NCBI GenBank assembly: GCA_011634665.1
Contig: WAEK01000028.1
Coordinates: 332,398-396,397, forward strand
DNA length: 64,000 nucleotides
Reading direction: 5' to 3'
From: Mortierella sp. BCC40632
Lineage: Eukaryota; Mortierellomycota; Mortierellomycetes; Mortierellales; Mortierellaceae
Shown: positions 17,961-29,507 of the stretch, in pieces
How the letters are laid out: the number at the start of each line of letters is the position of its first letter
Numbering within the stretch: position 1 is the first letter of the stretch
Made by a program: the position numbers and the translations under genes
The notes under the pieces: model-generated
Databases searched by the model: none
Told to the model about the DNA's origin: nothing
The model's input: only the letters and a program-made list of their open reading frames with translations

Positions 17961-19061
17961 TCAAAATTGGAAACGAATGTCTGGATTTACACTGACACTT
18001 TCAGCACCAACTGTGAGTAACCAACGCTCTAGTGCGTCCTTTTATCCCATCGATCAAAGAAAAACAAAGACATGTCCAAAGTCAATTGTTGTGAGATCAA
18101 CGATTGTTGTTGTATCTTGTGTATGAGTCTAGTATTTTCTCTCTCTCTCTCTCTCTCTCTCTCCCTTCAAAACCGCCCAATTGCTCATGTTTGCAGGAAG
18201 CTTAATCCGGTCACTGTTGTGTTTGGTTTGACCATTGGGAAGTTGCTGTTGTTGTTGTTGTTGTTGTTGTTTTTATCTCACTACGTACCAAACAACCTAA
18301 CGAGGAAAAAAAAAAAAAAAAAAAAAAAAAAAGAAAAGAGAGGAACGAGCAACTACTCTTGGTCCTACCAAGCACAAAAAAATCGAGATTCATACCTCTG
18401 TGGCCGCCAGCAGTGGATCAAAAAGCACAGCAGAACTCAGAAAAGAACGGTTCTAATTCATTTTTTTCATTTTTTTTTTCATTTGTCCAATAGCTCAATT
18501 ATTTTGGCTTTTGGCGTCGGACTTCAGCCCTGAGCCAAAAAAAAAAAAAAAAAAAAAAAAAAGTCCGAGCTATTATAGGAAAGCAGCGTCCTCAAGGATA
18601 TCAGTTTTAGCCACCCTCCAGGCTCAGGAACAGAGGGCTCAGGGAGCACACCTCTCTAGAATTCAATTTGGCTTGAAGCCGTAGGGACAAGAGGGAGGAG
18701 TTGAGGGAGAGGGAGGCTGTCAGATGGATCTGTCAGCCCTTTTCTAGGTCAGGGGGTATCGAGTCTAGGCTAGTCTGATTTGTAGGTCTACATTTTTTTT
18801 TTTTTTTTTTTTTTTTTACGTCAGATGGGCAAAGGTTTTTCTGTCGTTCATGCACGTCAACGGGCATTATGCACCTTTATTCAGACTCTCTCGACTCTCA
18901 CAGAGTATGTGTTGATGCATGCTACGAATCAGGGCGGACTAGTTTCCTCCAAATTAAAGCAAGAAAGTATGCAGATGGAGGAGGAGGAGAGGGGAGAGAG
19001 AGAGAAAGTGAATTCTCACCGCCTGGCGTAGTCTATATTTCGAAAAAGAGAAAATGAGACA

Positions 19062-19450
19062 CGTCTGGATGTCAAAGTCACTCGAGTTCAGCAAAACCGT
19101 CACGAAGAGTGCCAAATGATGCGCGGATCCTCCTTGGCCAAGAACATGAAGTTGTTCTCCGTCAAAGCTCCTCGCTCGGATACCCCTTACTTGGGTGGTC
19201 AGCATTCGAGATCAGATATCTTTCTGGATGATAATCCTGAGCCTGAGGTTTACTCTGATCATCCAGCTTGGGCTGCCCCTGATGATGTCAACACAGTGGC
19301 ATAATCACTCACCTCGTAGAACGCACCTGGCCTGAGAGAAATCACCTGGAGCATACCAACTACGAGAGTCGGTGGAGGTGAAGCCAAAGTGATCATATTG
19401 GCTGACATGACACAAAAGGCGACCAACGAGAATGTGACCAACGAAGGCAT
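19062..19450 (-). pseudogene. Decayed Kre9/Knh1-like gene copy (unit 1)
   Basis: The first ~45 residues are readable and match the intact paralogues (signal peptide, then the start of the beta-sandwich domain). The paralogues' starting ATG has become GTG; an ATG two codons later survives. After the block ending FYEV the frame is lost, and relics of later blocks (LRI-IQ, IRAR, DFDIQ) appear in shifted frames with intervening stops. Its promoter carries a T26 run where the intact copies have a TTTTTATA box. It is the oldest and least intact member of the array. Confidence 0.8.
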
Positions 19451-19538
19451 GTGCACAGCGGGGAAGATGGAAGGGTTACTTTTTATGAGGTGGAGAGGAC
19501 TTGGAATACAAGGGATAGGTAGGTAGTGACCGCGCCTC

Positions 19539-19564
19539 TTTTTTTTTTTTTTTTTTTTTTTTTT
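19539..19564. repeat. T26 run in the TATA position of the Kre9-like pseudogene
   Basis: The intact paralogues have CCTTTTTATACAGACCAAGGACTCAG-type sequence upstream of the gene. Here the flanks are recognisable but the T5 has grown to T26. This is direct evidence of homopolymer growth after duplication. Confidence 0.85.
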
Positions 19565-20329
19565 ATAGATCAAGAACTAAGAACTATCGGGTGCTGTATA
19601 TATTCCTTTGTGGGTAGATTAGTGTCTACGAAAAACTGCTGTCTGTGCTAACTTCTCGTGAAAACCTCGAATGGGAACACTACTAATTGGCGTACAAGCA
19701 AAGGGAGATGTTGGAGTCAAAGTTTATCCTTTTGTCCGTCATAAGTTGCATAGTACACCCGCAAAAATTGATAGCGAAAACGCCCCAAAAGCAACGAAGG
19801 GATATTATTTTCTTGGCAGCTCTGCTATGTGCCCTTGAGTCCACCAGCAGTCTTTGATGTTAGTAGAGGGTTGACAGTGCGCAGGTAGTTTTCGGTATGA
19901 GGTTGCACTGGACCATTTGTTGGGCTCCTCCCTACTTGGAAAAAGACCTAGAGAATTGGGAAAAAAGTCTGCAGTGATGAGAATACAATAGTACAGCTAC
20001 CTGGCTGAGGTGTCAAACAATACACGAGCGTCATTCTTGGCTAGGTTGAGTTTAATTCGCGTGCTGCCCATCGGAAGAGAGCGATCGGTAAGGCTACCCT
20101 CCTCAACTAGACTATGGAAATTTCTGTATCAAATTCTTCCCTTCCTTACCTCCAAGAAAGCTATTGACCGATGAAGGCACGATTGGCACCTGTTTAGATA
20201 AACTAGCTCCACAAAACACCTATGAAGGGTTAACCATTCCGTGTATAGGTTTTTATCTACAAGAGTCAGAAGTGATGGTGCCATGCTATTCCTGTTTCGC
20301 ATACGGACAACTCTGTTTCTTGTTCGTGT

Positions 20330-20570
20330 TGTTTGAGTATACGTACTCCTCCCAACGAGCATCTTTAACGACCATTTCTCTATATTGAGTACATTGACAA
20401 CAACAGAATCATTCCAGGAGAATGAGTCAGGACTCGGTGCTGCAGTCTGTAGAACTATTGATTTGGGAAAACGCCAACAACAACTTGCAATCGACTGTGT
20501 TCTTATTTGAAGGCTTCTACCTCAACCAAGGTTTGCAAAGCAAGGTAGGCGGAAGAAATTGAAAGAAATG
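20330..20570 (-). pseudogene. Relic of capping-enzyme exon 8 (unit 1)
   Basis: The stretch has scattered matches to the penultimate region of the intact capping-enzyme gene: CATTCCAGGAGAATGA, TCGACTGTGTTCTTATT and a following TTTGCAAAGCAA. Order and spacing agree with exon 8 and its upstream intron at 30000-30180, but many substitutions and indels prevent translation. The call rests only on this ordered resemblance. Confidence 0.5.
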
Positions 20571-21119
20571 GATCTTTGTATTTACTTTCAGTGACTCTAC
20601 TTGCGTGCTTTTATATCTTACAAGGATACATCATACCCTCACATCGAGTTGTTTTTAGGAAACCATACTCAGGATCAGGTCCAGTAAGCTAAGAAAGCAC
20701 ACTATCTCTAGAATCTTGTCTCTGCTGGTTTGCCTTGAAGCCATGTAGTCAAAAAGAATGGAGCTGTCAGATGGATTGCCCAGTCTTTGTTTGGATTGCT
20801 AGCAAAAGAAAGAAAGAAATGTTAAGGAGGAAAGTCTGGATGAGTCTACAATCTGCGCGAATATGGTATTCACTCCAAGAAAAAGGATGCCTTTTTTTTT
20901 TTTTTTTTTTTTTTGCCGTTCATGCATGTCAATGGGCAGTATGCACCTTTGTTTAGATACTCTTGGGTCTCACAGAACAATACGTGTATACGTTTCGGCG
21001 AACATGACAGATTAGGATGGACCGGCTTCCACCAAATTAAGCAAGCAAGTATGCAGAAATGGAAGAGGAGAGAGAAGAATTCTCTCCGCCCAGGGTTTTA
21101 TTGTTTTCTCTGACATTTT

Positions 21120-21557
21120 TTATGGCTGAATATCAAAGTGACCCGAGTAAACAAAACCACCCCGAGGAATGTCGAACGAGACTGCGACACGGAATTTGGC
21201 AGTGGGTTGTTCCTTGATGCGGTACTCCTTCTTGGCCAAGATCTTGAAGCCATCCTTTGCCAAAGTTCTTGCTCGGACCTCCCCCAATTGAACATTCAAC
21301 AGTGGACGATTCACAGCCTTCTGGATGGTAATTGTAAGCTTGGGATTCTTCTTGTACATTTCGCTTGAAGTACCGTTGACGATCTCAATCTTGAGAGGAA
21401 TATAGTCTCCAACTTTGTAGACAACACCTGACTTGGGGGAAGTCACTTGCAAAATATCGGTTGCAGGATGAGCTGGTGGTTTAGCCAGAGTAGTCATCAT
21501 GGCCGACATAGCGCAGAGAGCAACCAACACGAATGTGACAAACGAAGGCTTGTACAT
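21120..21557 (-). CDS. Kre9/Knh1-like small secreted protein (copy B)
   Basis: An intact 145-residue intronless gene. Residues 1-25 form a hydrophobic signal peptide that probably ends near TTLA. The remainder is one beta-sandwich domain resembling the Kre9/Knh1 N-terminal (Ser-Thr-rich GPI-anchored membrane) family, with the usual opening ITSPKxGxxYKVGD-like block, the central NGTSS segment and the closing SGHFDIQ block. There is no Ser/Thr-rich tail or GPI signal, so the product is probably freely secreted or loosely wall-bound. In yeast the family is linked to beta-1,6-glucan assembly; a similar role here is inference. It is closely related to copy C (24671-25108), including about 200 bp of near-identical promoter. 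Confidence 0.82.
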   Translation of the reverse strand: MYKPSFVTFVLVALCAMSAMMTTLAKPPAHPATDILQVTSPKSGVVYKVGDYIPLKIEIVNGTSSEMYKKNPKLTITIQKAVNRPLLNVQLGEVRARTLAKDGFKILAKKEYRIKEQPTAKFRVAVSFDIPRGGFVYSGHFDIQP

Positions 21558-21691
21558 GGTGAGGAGAAGGAAGAGTATAGTATAAAGTGTGTGAGAGAAG
21601 ATAAGTTGTGGTGTAGAGCTGGTTGTGATGGATTACTTTCTGATATCTGGAAGGGACTTGAAGCACACAGAGTAGGCAGATAGTGACCTCG

Positions 21692-21704
21692 CATCCTTTT
21701 TATA
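21692..21704 (-). promoter_or_regulatory. TATA box of Kre9-like copy B
   Basis: Read on the minus strand this is TATAAAAAGGATG, 147 nt upstream of the start codon. The same element stands at nearly the same distance in copies C and D. Confidence 0.7.
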
Positions 21705-21953
21705 CAGACCAAGGACTCAGAACAACCTACACCGTGCACGCTCTCTGGTGGACAGACCAATGTCCACGAAAGACTATAATTAGGGTTGACTTTCCACAGG
21801 ATTCTCTGAATGTTAAAGCTGTCAGGTGGGGTCGCATTCAAACAAAGGGAGATGTAAGAGACAAGTGAACACTGTCTTCTCGGTAGCTTTGCTTTACGCC
21901 CTTGGTTCCAGCAAAGATCTTCAATGTTGGCTTGACATTAATGGAGCACAGAC

Positions 21954-21955
<2 letters not shown>

Positions 21956-21985
<30 letters not shown>
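21956..21985. repeat. T30 insertion-like tract in unit 2
   Basis: The equivalent position in unit 3 (near 25476) has TTTT and in unit 4 (near 28790) has TCTT, with matching flanks on both sides (GCACAGACAGT... / ...GATAAAA). The tract therefore expanded in this unit alone. Confidence 0.85.
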
Positions 21986-21986
<1 letters not shown>

Positions 21987-22675
21987 AGATAAAACTCCAA
22001 TGGGGGCTACTCGTTTGGCGCAAATGGCCTGGAGACTTGAGAGGAGAGTGTACAGAGACGAAGGTGCATCAGTACAGTCTGGTTTCTGTCAAACCATGAC
22101 CGAAAAAGCAAAAACAAAAAGCAAGAAAGAGAGAGACGCCATTCATCATACGGGAACTATTCTTGGCCATGCTGGATGACGGGGTTTTCGTGCGTTATCC
22201 AAGGGAAGAAGGTAATAGGCGAGACTCGTCCCTTCTTTCCGCTCGGTGAAAACTATCCGCTGAGCGAGGGAATGAGTGGCGTCTGCTTAGGTATTCAGGC
22301 TCCACAAAAGGTCTGTGTGAGGTCGGGAGAGGGGAGAAGAGGAAAGTGTGACCATTCCTTGGAAAGAGATCTTTGTCAACAAGAGCAAGAAAGGATGGCG
22401 CAATGCTATTCTTATTCCACACGTGGACAGTGCTTCCTCTTCCAGTCGTGAGAGTTGACATTGGACCAATGTTGTTTACCTAAATCAAGGAGGTCTGTCT
22501 TTAGTGTAACATGCCTTTCCAGTCAGCCACAGAACAATCGATTGTAATGGCGATCTGCAGTAATGTTATTGTCACTCGAGGATAGAGAGACGATGCTATA
22601 TGGTTTCGGGAAAGCGCCCTGAAAAAAAAAAAGGGAAGAAGGAAGGAGCCAGCAAACCAGATATAGAAACCAACA

Positions 22676-23770
22676 AAAACCCCAGACTCTATTATCGAAG
22701 TTGCCGGGTCTCTCTTGCTTTACTGAGCCTCTCTTGCTTGTTGCTTGCACTCTTTCCAGACTGCTCAAAATATGGTGCGAGGCCCTCAAGTGTTGGAGGG
22801 TTTCACTGTTGTTGTTATTATTGGGGAGAGGATGCCAATGGTTTCTCTCCTTGCAATCTTACCTCATCTTTCTCCACACCATCTCTGATGCTATCAACGG
22901 CCTTCCTTACAACGCTAGTGTGGTTTCCGTGTTCTTTATCGTCTCTGAATCTGAAGAATCTCCAGCTCTTGTCATGTGGAGAAAAGTTGACTTCCACAAT
23001 CCGATTATGTAATACGGTTCCTGTCGATCTCCATCTAGAGACGAGATAGAAAGAGAGTCAGATACCCTGCTGTCTCATACACGAACTAAATCAAGAGCTG
23101 TCTCCTGTCAATGTTGTTGACTATACATACCCTTCCCATTGAGCGTCTTCTACGACCATCTCTCCAAATTGAGTATATTGATGACCACCGAGCCACTCTA
23201 GGAGGATGTACCGCGGCTTTGCATTGTAATCAGTCGCGCCATTGACTCGAGGAAACATCATTTCGAGTTTAAAATCAACTGTGTTGTTACTCGGAGGCTT
23301 CCACATCAATCTTTAATTGCAAAACAAGGCAAGCGGAAGAAATCGAGCAGAGGGTTCGCCATCGATAATAGTATCTCTGTGGAACACATTCAGTTCACCA
23401 GCCTCTAGAAATCTCGTCTGAGGAACAAGGCTAAACTTTTTCTTCCGTCAACCTATTCGGTAGTAGCGAACATGGAGGTGTGAGAAGTGAACACTAGGGC
23501 ATTGACAATGTCTATTCCTTGACTATTCGAGGGCTATCTCTCTGAAGAATAAGAAAGGTATGCTTAGATAGAGGATCAATTTCATTCATAGCATATCAGA
23601 GAAGGACACAACCACTGGCGTTCAACTGTTGTTCTCGGGACATGGGACTGCGCTCACCGACTCCAAACTATGTTGAAGTTAAAGAAATAGCTTATTCATT
23701 TGACTTGAGCTCTTGAAGTCTATCTCGAGTAAGACAGGGACAGGCTGAGTGCTTATTGCAGGGTTCCAGG
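22676..23770 (-). pseudogene. Capping-enzyme pseudogene 1 (unit 2)
   Basis: Sequence matching the intact mRNA guanylyltransferase gene on the same strand. It has a damaged last exon (22690-22790), a penultimate-exon copy still open (about 22865-23035) and an exon-8 copy still open (about 23131-23310). It then jumps directly to part of exon 5 (about 23350-23440), so exons 6 and 7 and most of exon 5 are missing. The exon-4 relic near 23600 has lost the KSDG active-site block. No functional guanylyltransferase can be made. The C-terminal exons remain almost identical to the intact gene, which indicates recent duplication or gene conversion. Confidence 0.85.
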
Positions 23771-24096
23771 TTCCATTATGTGATCTTTCTCTGTTATGGC
23801 GAGAATCCTTTTTTAATCACGGTCATGTAATCGGCAGCTTCTTGAGGATACCCTACTACATCGTCTCAAAATTGGAAACAAATATCTGGATTCACACTGA
23901 CACTCTCCCAACACCGAATGTGAGTAATCTAACGCTCTAGCACGTCCTTTAATCCCATCAATCATAGAAAAGAAACAAAGACATAACCAAAGTCAACTGT
24001 TGTGGGATCAATGATTGTTGTCGCATCTTGTGTATGAGACTAGCTTCACCCTTCCCCTTTCTCCCAGTTGCTCATGTTTGCTGGTTTGATGGTCAG

Positions 24097-24127
<31 letters not shown>

Positions 24128-24617
24128 CCTCAGCTACTCAGCTTTGGCCTCGGTCTCCAGCCTGAGCTAAGAAAGAAAGAGCGAAAGAAGAGTCCGAGTC
24201 AGTTAAGGAGGTCGGAGAATATTGCTTCGAGAATTGTATGCCGGTCATGTTGCCTAGAAGCAGTGTAGACAAGAGGGAGGAAATGAGGTAGAGGAAAGGA
24301 GGGGGGGTCAACTGGATCAGTCTTGCTTGAAATAGAAAAAGAGGCCAAGGAGGAGAGTCTAGGCTAGTCTAAAATTTTGTAGGCGGATCGTGCGAAAATA
24401 AAGGGTCTGACAGAAGTATATTTATATATTTCTTTTTGTTCATGCACATCAACGGGGCAGAATGCGCCTTCGTTTAGATACTCTTGACCCTCGCGGAATA
24501 ATGTGTAACTGTATCGGAGAACACTACAGATTAGGATGGACCGGCTTCCACCAAATTAAGCAAGAAAGCATACAGAAATGATGGAGGGAGAAAAAGGAAT
24601 GTGTTTTATTCCCTGGA

Positions 24618-24653
<36 letters not shown>

Positions 24654-24655
24654 AA
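24618..24655. repeat. T16-A22 palindromic homopolymer
   Basis: Sixteen T are followed directly by 22 A, a perfect self-complementary A/T block just 3' of Kre9-like copy C. The homologous place next to copy B (about 21095-21120) has no such block. Confidence 0.9.
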
Positions 24656-24670
24656 GATCCAAATGCACTT

Positions 24671-25108
24671 TTATGGCTGAATATCAAAGTGACCCGAGTC
24701 AACAAAACCGCCACGGGGAGTGTCGAACGAAACTCGGATACGGAATTTGGCAGTGGGTTGTTCCTTGATGCGGTACTCCTTCTTGGCCAAGATCTTGAAG
24801 CCATCCTTTGCCAAGGTTCTTGCTCGGACCTCTCCCAATCGAACATTAAGCAGAGGACGGTTAAGTGCCTTCTGGATGGTGATCCTGAGGTTGGGGTTCT
24901 TCTTGTACATTTCGCTCGAGGTACCATTAACAATCTTAATCTTGAGAGGAATATAGTCTCCAACTTTGTAGACAACACCTGACTTGGGGGAAGTCACTTG
25001 CAAAATATCGGTTGCAGGATGAGCTGGTGGTTTAGCCAGAGTAGTCATCATGGCCGACATAGCGCAGAGAGCAACCAACACGAATGTGACAAACGAAGGC
25101 TTGTACAT
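24671..25108 (-). CDS. Kre9/Knh1-like small secreted protein (copy C)
   Basis: An intact 145-residue intronless paralogue of copy B, differing at about a dozen positions, mostly between residues 50 and 90 and near the C-terminus (for example RIRVSFDTPRGG against RVAVSFDIPRGG). Signal peptide and promoter are nearly identical to copy B. Preservation of both frames while adjacent non-coding DNA gained homopolymers and indels suggests the protein is under selection. The same single Kre9-like domain is present, with no membrane anchor. Confidence 0.82.
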   Translation of the reverse strand: MYKPSFVTFVLVALCAMSAMMTTLAKPPAHPATDILQVTSPKSGVVYKVGDYIPLKIKIVNGTSSEMYKKNPNLRITIQKALNRPLLNVRLGEVRARTLAKDGFKILAKKEYRIKEQPTAKFRIRVSFDTPRGGFVDSGHFDIQP

Positions 25109-25242
25109 GGTGAGGAGAAGGAAGAGTATAGTATAAAGTGTGTGAGAGAAGATAAGTTGTGATGTAGAGCAGGTTGTGATGGATTACTTTCTGATATCTG
25201 GAAGGGACTTGAAGCACACAGAGTAGGCAGATAGTGACCTCG

Positions 25243-25255
25243 CATCCTTTTTATA
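25243..25255 (-). promoter_or_regulatory. TATA box of Kre9-like copy C
   Basis: TATAAAAAGGATG on the minus strand, 147 nt upstream of the start codon, identical to copy B. Confidence 0.7.
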
Positions 25256-25638
25256 CAGACCAAGGACTCAGAACAACCATACACCGTGCACGCTCTCTTG
25301 TGAGTACATCCATGTCTACGAAAGACTATAATTAGCACCCGCTTCTTGCAAAAGCCCTGAGTGAGGAAACCGTTGAATAGCCAACAAAGGGGTCAACATT
25401 GTCTTCTTGGCAGCTTTGCTTTACGCCCTTGGGTCCAGCAGCAATGGTGGCGGAACATTAATGGAGCGCAGGCAGTTTTCGGGATAAAATCCCATTGTGC
25501 CATTCGTTTGGCTCCTTCCTATTTGTTTGATTCAGTAAAAAGCCTGGAAATTTGAGGGGAGGGTGCACAAGGGCAAGAGTGCATCAGCGGCGCGGCGCGA
25601 CCTGGTTTCTGTCAAATAATGAAAAAAAAAAAAAAATG

Positions 25639-25646
<8 letters not shown>

Positions 25647-25693
<47 letters not shown>
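25647..25693. repeat. (GA)n microsatellite in unit 3
   Basis: About 23 GA units preceded by A-rich DNA. The corresponding position in unit 2 (22110-22140) has only a short GAGAGAGA, so the repeat expanded after duplication. Confidence 0.85.
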
Positions 25694-25698
<5 letters not shown>

Positions 25699-26150
25699 CG
25701 CATCACACGGGAACTATTCTTGGTCATGTTGGATGTTGGGATTTTCATGCATTGCCTAAAGGAAGTAATTGGCGAGGCTCCTCCCCTATCACGAATTTGT
25801 ATCAAATTCCTCCCCCTTTCTTTCTGCTCGCAGAAAACTATCGGTCGAGAACTAGATTGAACGACGGCCCCACAAAAGGTCTGTGAGGTGGTAGATGGGA
25901 GGGGGGTTAACCGTTCCATGGATAAGTTTTTGTCAACAAGAGCAAGAAAGGATGGCGCAATGCTATTCTTATTCCACACGTGGACAGTGCTTCCTCTTCC
26001 AGTCGTGAGAGTTGACATTGGACCAATGTTGTTTACCTAAATCAAGGAGGTCTGTCTTTAGTGTAACATGCCTTTCCAGCCAGTCACAGAATAATCGATT
26101 GTAATGGTTATATGCAGTCTCTCAAGCCTCAGAGGTCCTACGTTTTATCA

Positions 26151-27290
26151 AAACCCCCCGACTCTATTATCGACATTGCTGGGCCTCTCTTGCTTGCTGC
26201 TCACGCTCCTTCCAAGCTGTTCTAATATGATGCGAGGCCCTCAGAAGCTAGTGTTCAAGTGGTATAAGAAACAACAAGAGGTCAGGATATGGGATGTTGA
26301 AGCGTTGGAGGGTTTCACTGTTGTTGTTATTGTTGGGAGAGGATACCAATGTTTCTCTCCTTGCAATCTTACCTCATCTTTCTCCACACCATCTCTGATG
26401 CTATCAACGACCTTCCTTACAACGCTAGTGTGGTTTCCGTGTTCTTTATCGTCTCTGAATCTGAAGAATCTCCAGCTCTTGTCATGTGGAGAAAAGTTGA
26501 CTTCCACAATCCGATTATGTAATACGGTTCCTGTCGATCTCCATCTAGAGACGAGATAGAAAGAGAGTCAGATACCCTGCTGTCTCATACACGAACTAAA
26601 TCAAGAGCTGTCTCCTGTCAATGTTGTTGACTATACATACCCTTCCCATTGAGCGTCTTCTACAACCATCTCTCCAAATTGAGTGTATTGGTGACCACCG
26701 AGCCATTCCAGGAGGATGTACCGCGGCTTTGCATTGTAATCAGTCGCGCCATTGACTCGAGGAAACATCATTTCGAGTTTAAAATCAACTGTGTTGTTAC
26801 TCGGAGGCTTCCACATCAATCTTTAATTGCAAAACAAGGCAAGCGGAAGAAATCGAGCAGAGGGTTCGCCATCGATAATAGTATCTCTGTGGAACACATT
26901 CAGTTCACCAGCCTCTAGAAATCTCGTCTGAGGAACAAGGCTAAACTTTTTCTTCCGTCAACCTATTCGGTAGTAGCGAACATGGAGGTGTGAGAAGTGA
27001 ACACTAGGGCATTGACAATGTCTATTCCTTGACTATTCGAGGGCTATCTCTCTGAAGAATAAGAAAGGTATGTTTAGATAGAGGATCAATTTCATTCATA
27101 GCATATCAGAGAAGGACACAACCACTGGCGTTCAACTGTTGTTCTCGGGACATGGGACTGCGCTCACCGACTCCAAACTAAGTTGAAGTTAAAGAAATAG
27201 CTTATTCATTTGACTTGAGCTCTTGAAGTCTATCTCGAGTAAGACAGGGACAGGCTGAGTGCTTATTGCAGGGTTCCAGGTTCCATTATG
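26151..27290 (-). pseudogene. Capping-enzyme pseudogene 2 (unit 3)
   Basis: This copy shares the structure and the same internal deletion as pseudogene 1: exon 8 (about 26645-26820) is joined directly to part of exon 5 (about 26862-26950). Its last exon (about 26155-26240) and penultimate exon (about 26379-26549) are intact in sequence. The active-site exon relic near 27115 lacks the Lys-x-Asp-Gly block. The shared deletion shows that one pseudogene was copied to give the other. Confidence 0.85.
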
Positions 27291-27990
27291 TGATCTTTCT
27301 CTGTTATGGCGAGAATCCTTTTTTAATCACGGTCATGTAATCGGCAGCTTCTTGAGGATACCCTACTACATCGTCTCAAAATTGGAAACAAATATCTGGA
27401 TTCACACTGACACTCTCCCAACACCGAATGTGAGTAATCTAACGCTCTAGCACGTCCTTTATCCCATCGATCATAGAAACAAAGACATACCCAAAGCCAA
27501 TTGTTGTGGGATTAAAGTTTGGTCCAGAGTTGATTTAGGGGGGAATCCTTTGATTCAAGTACACAAAGCATAAGAAATAATTTGCTGCTTGAATTCTATC
27601 TTTGACATTTTTGCATTGAATGTTGATAAAAAGAGGGAAGGGGGACTGTCAGGTAGATTTGCTAGCCGTTATTCAAATTGCTAGAAATAGAGGAAAAGGT
27701 CAGGCGAGCAGGAAGTTCGTGCGAGTTGGGCGTACACAGCCTGCAGCAAACTACTGTAGCTCTCTCTTTTTTTTTTTTTTTTGCTATTTCATGCATTTCA
27801 ATGGGTAAAATGCGCCTTGTCCTAACTCCTACAGAATGTGTGTTGGCGAACATGGCAGATAAAAGTGGACCAACCTCCAGACCAAGCAAGAAGGTTTATC
27901 GATTGAGGGGAAGGGGAAGAAGAAGAGAGCGATTTATTCTCTAGTAAGAAAAGACAACACACAAATGCCTTCTTTTTTCTTTTCTTTTTT

Positions 27991-28425
27991 TCACTCTTGG
28001 ATATCGAAACGACCCGAGTCTACATAACCATCACGAGGGTAGTCAAACGAAACTCGGACACGGAATTTGATGCCAGGATCCTTGCGGGGATACTCAGCCT
28101 TGGCCTTGAACTGGAAGCCATTCTTTGCCAAATTTCTCGCTCGGTATTCTGTAATTCGAGTGTTCAACCAAGGGAGCCGAACAGCATTCTGGATAGTAAT
28201 CCTGAGCTTGGGGTTCTTTTTGTAGATTGCGCTTGAGGTGCCGTTGACAATCTCAATCTTGACAGGGATGCAATCTCCCACTTTGTAGACTTCGCCAAGC
28301 TTGGGGGAGATCACCCGCATAATGTCAGTTGCGGGAGGAGGTGGAGGTGAAGCCAGAGTGGTCATTGTGGCCGACATGGTGCAGAGGGCGACCAACAAGA
28401 ATGTAGAAAGCGAGGGAATGTACAT
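27991..28425 (-). CDS. Kre9/Knh1-like small secreted protein (copy D)
   Basis: An intact 144-residue paralogue in the unit that also holds the functional capping-enzyme gene. It is clearly more diverged than B and C are from each other: a PPPPP stretch after the signal peptide, GDCIPVKIEI in place of GDYIPLKIEI, and NTRITEYRARNLAKNGF in the middle. The overall plan is unchanged: signal peptide (~1-26), one Kre9/Knh1-like domain, closing VDSGRFDIQ block, no GPI signal. Two Cys are visible, one in the signal peptide and one in the domain, so no internal disulphide is predicted. Confidence 0.82.
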   Translation of the reverse strand: MYIPSLSTFLLVALCTMSATMTTLASPPPPPATDIMRVISPKLGEVYKVGDCIPVKIEIVNGTSSAIYKKNPKLRITIQNAVRLPWLNTRITEYRARNLAKNGFQFKAKAEYPRKDPGIKFRVRVSFDYPRDGYVDSGRFDIQE

Positions 28426-28562
28426 GATGGAGGAGAGGGAAAGGAAATAAGTAAAGTATTGGAGAGGAAAGAGAGTGCTGAGAGTTGAACTGGGTTTAAT
28501 GGGCTTCTTTCAGTGCAGTGGAGGGGACTTGGAGCACACGGAATAGGTGGACAGTGGTAGCG

Positions 28563-28575
28563 CTTCCTTTTTATA
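28563..28575 (-). promoter_or_regulatory. TATA box of Kre9-like copy D
   Basis: TATAAAAAGGAAG on the minus strand, 150 nt upstream of the start codon, in the same context as copies B and C. Confidence 0.65.
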
Positions 28576-29507
28576 CAGACCAAGGACTCAGAACAACCAC
28601 GCACTGCGCGTTCTCTTGTGGACAGATCAATATCCACGAAAGACTAAATTCAGCATTAGCTTCCCACAGAAATCCAGAAAGGGATGCTAGGGACAAAGCG
28701 AACCTTGTCTTTTCGGCAGCTTTGCTTTACGCCCTTGGGTCCAGCAAAGATCCTTGATATTGGCGGGGTACTAGAGGTGTGCAGACAGTCTTCGGGATTA
28801 GACCTCACCATATTATTTGCTTGGTTCTTTCTTATTCAGTAAAAGGCCTGGATACTTGGGAGGAGGGTGTACAAAGAAACCAAAGAAAAGAATGCATCAG
28901 CGGCGCGACCTGGTCTCAGTCAGACAACGAGGAAAGAGAGATGCCATGCATCATACGGGAGCTATTCTTGGTCGTGTTTGGGGTCTCGTGCATTGCCCAA
29001 GGGAGAAAGCAATTGGCAAGACTGCTCCCCACCACAAAGTTTTCTTTCTGCTCACAGAGAGGGATTGAGCGGCGCCTGCTTAGGTACTCAGGCTCCAAAA
29101 GGGTCTGTGTGAGGTCCGGGGGGGGAGAAGAGTGTGACCATTCCGTTGATAGAGATGTTTGTCAACAAGAGCAAGAAAGGATGGCGCAATGCTATTCTTA
29201 TCCACACGTGGACAGTGCTTCCTCTTCCAGTCGTGAGAGTTGACATTGGACCAATGTTGTTCACCTATCAAGGAGGTCTGTCTTCAGTGTAACATGCCTT
29301 TCCAGCCAGTCACAGAGTAATCGATTGTAGTGGCGATCTACAGCAATGTTATTGTCACTCGAGGATGGAGAGACGGTGCTAGACGGTTTCGGGAAAACGT
29401 CTTGAAAAATAAAGAAAAAAGCTGTTAAATAGCCCTCAGGCTATCCTACACTTTATTATCCTAGCGCATCCTCAGGTATAAAAACCAACAAAAACCCCTG
29501 GATTCTA

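Noticed and set aside
22195..26018. Conserved minus-strand frame starting MSTLTTGRGSTVHVWNKNS in units 2 and 3
   Set aside because: The same stretch in unit 4 (near 29205) has lost one base and changes frame, so the frame is not maintained. Its similarity is explained by the segmental duplication.
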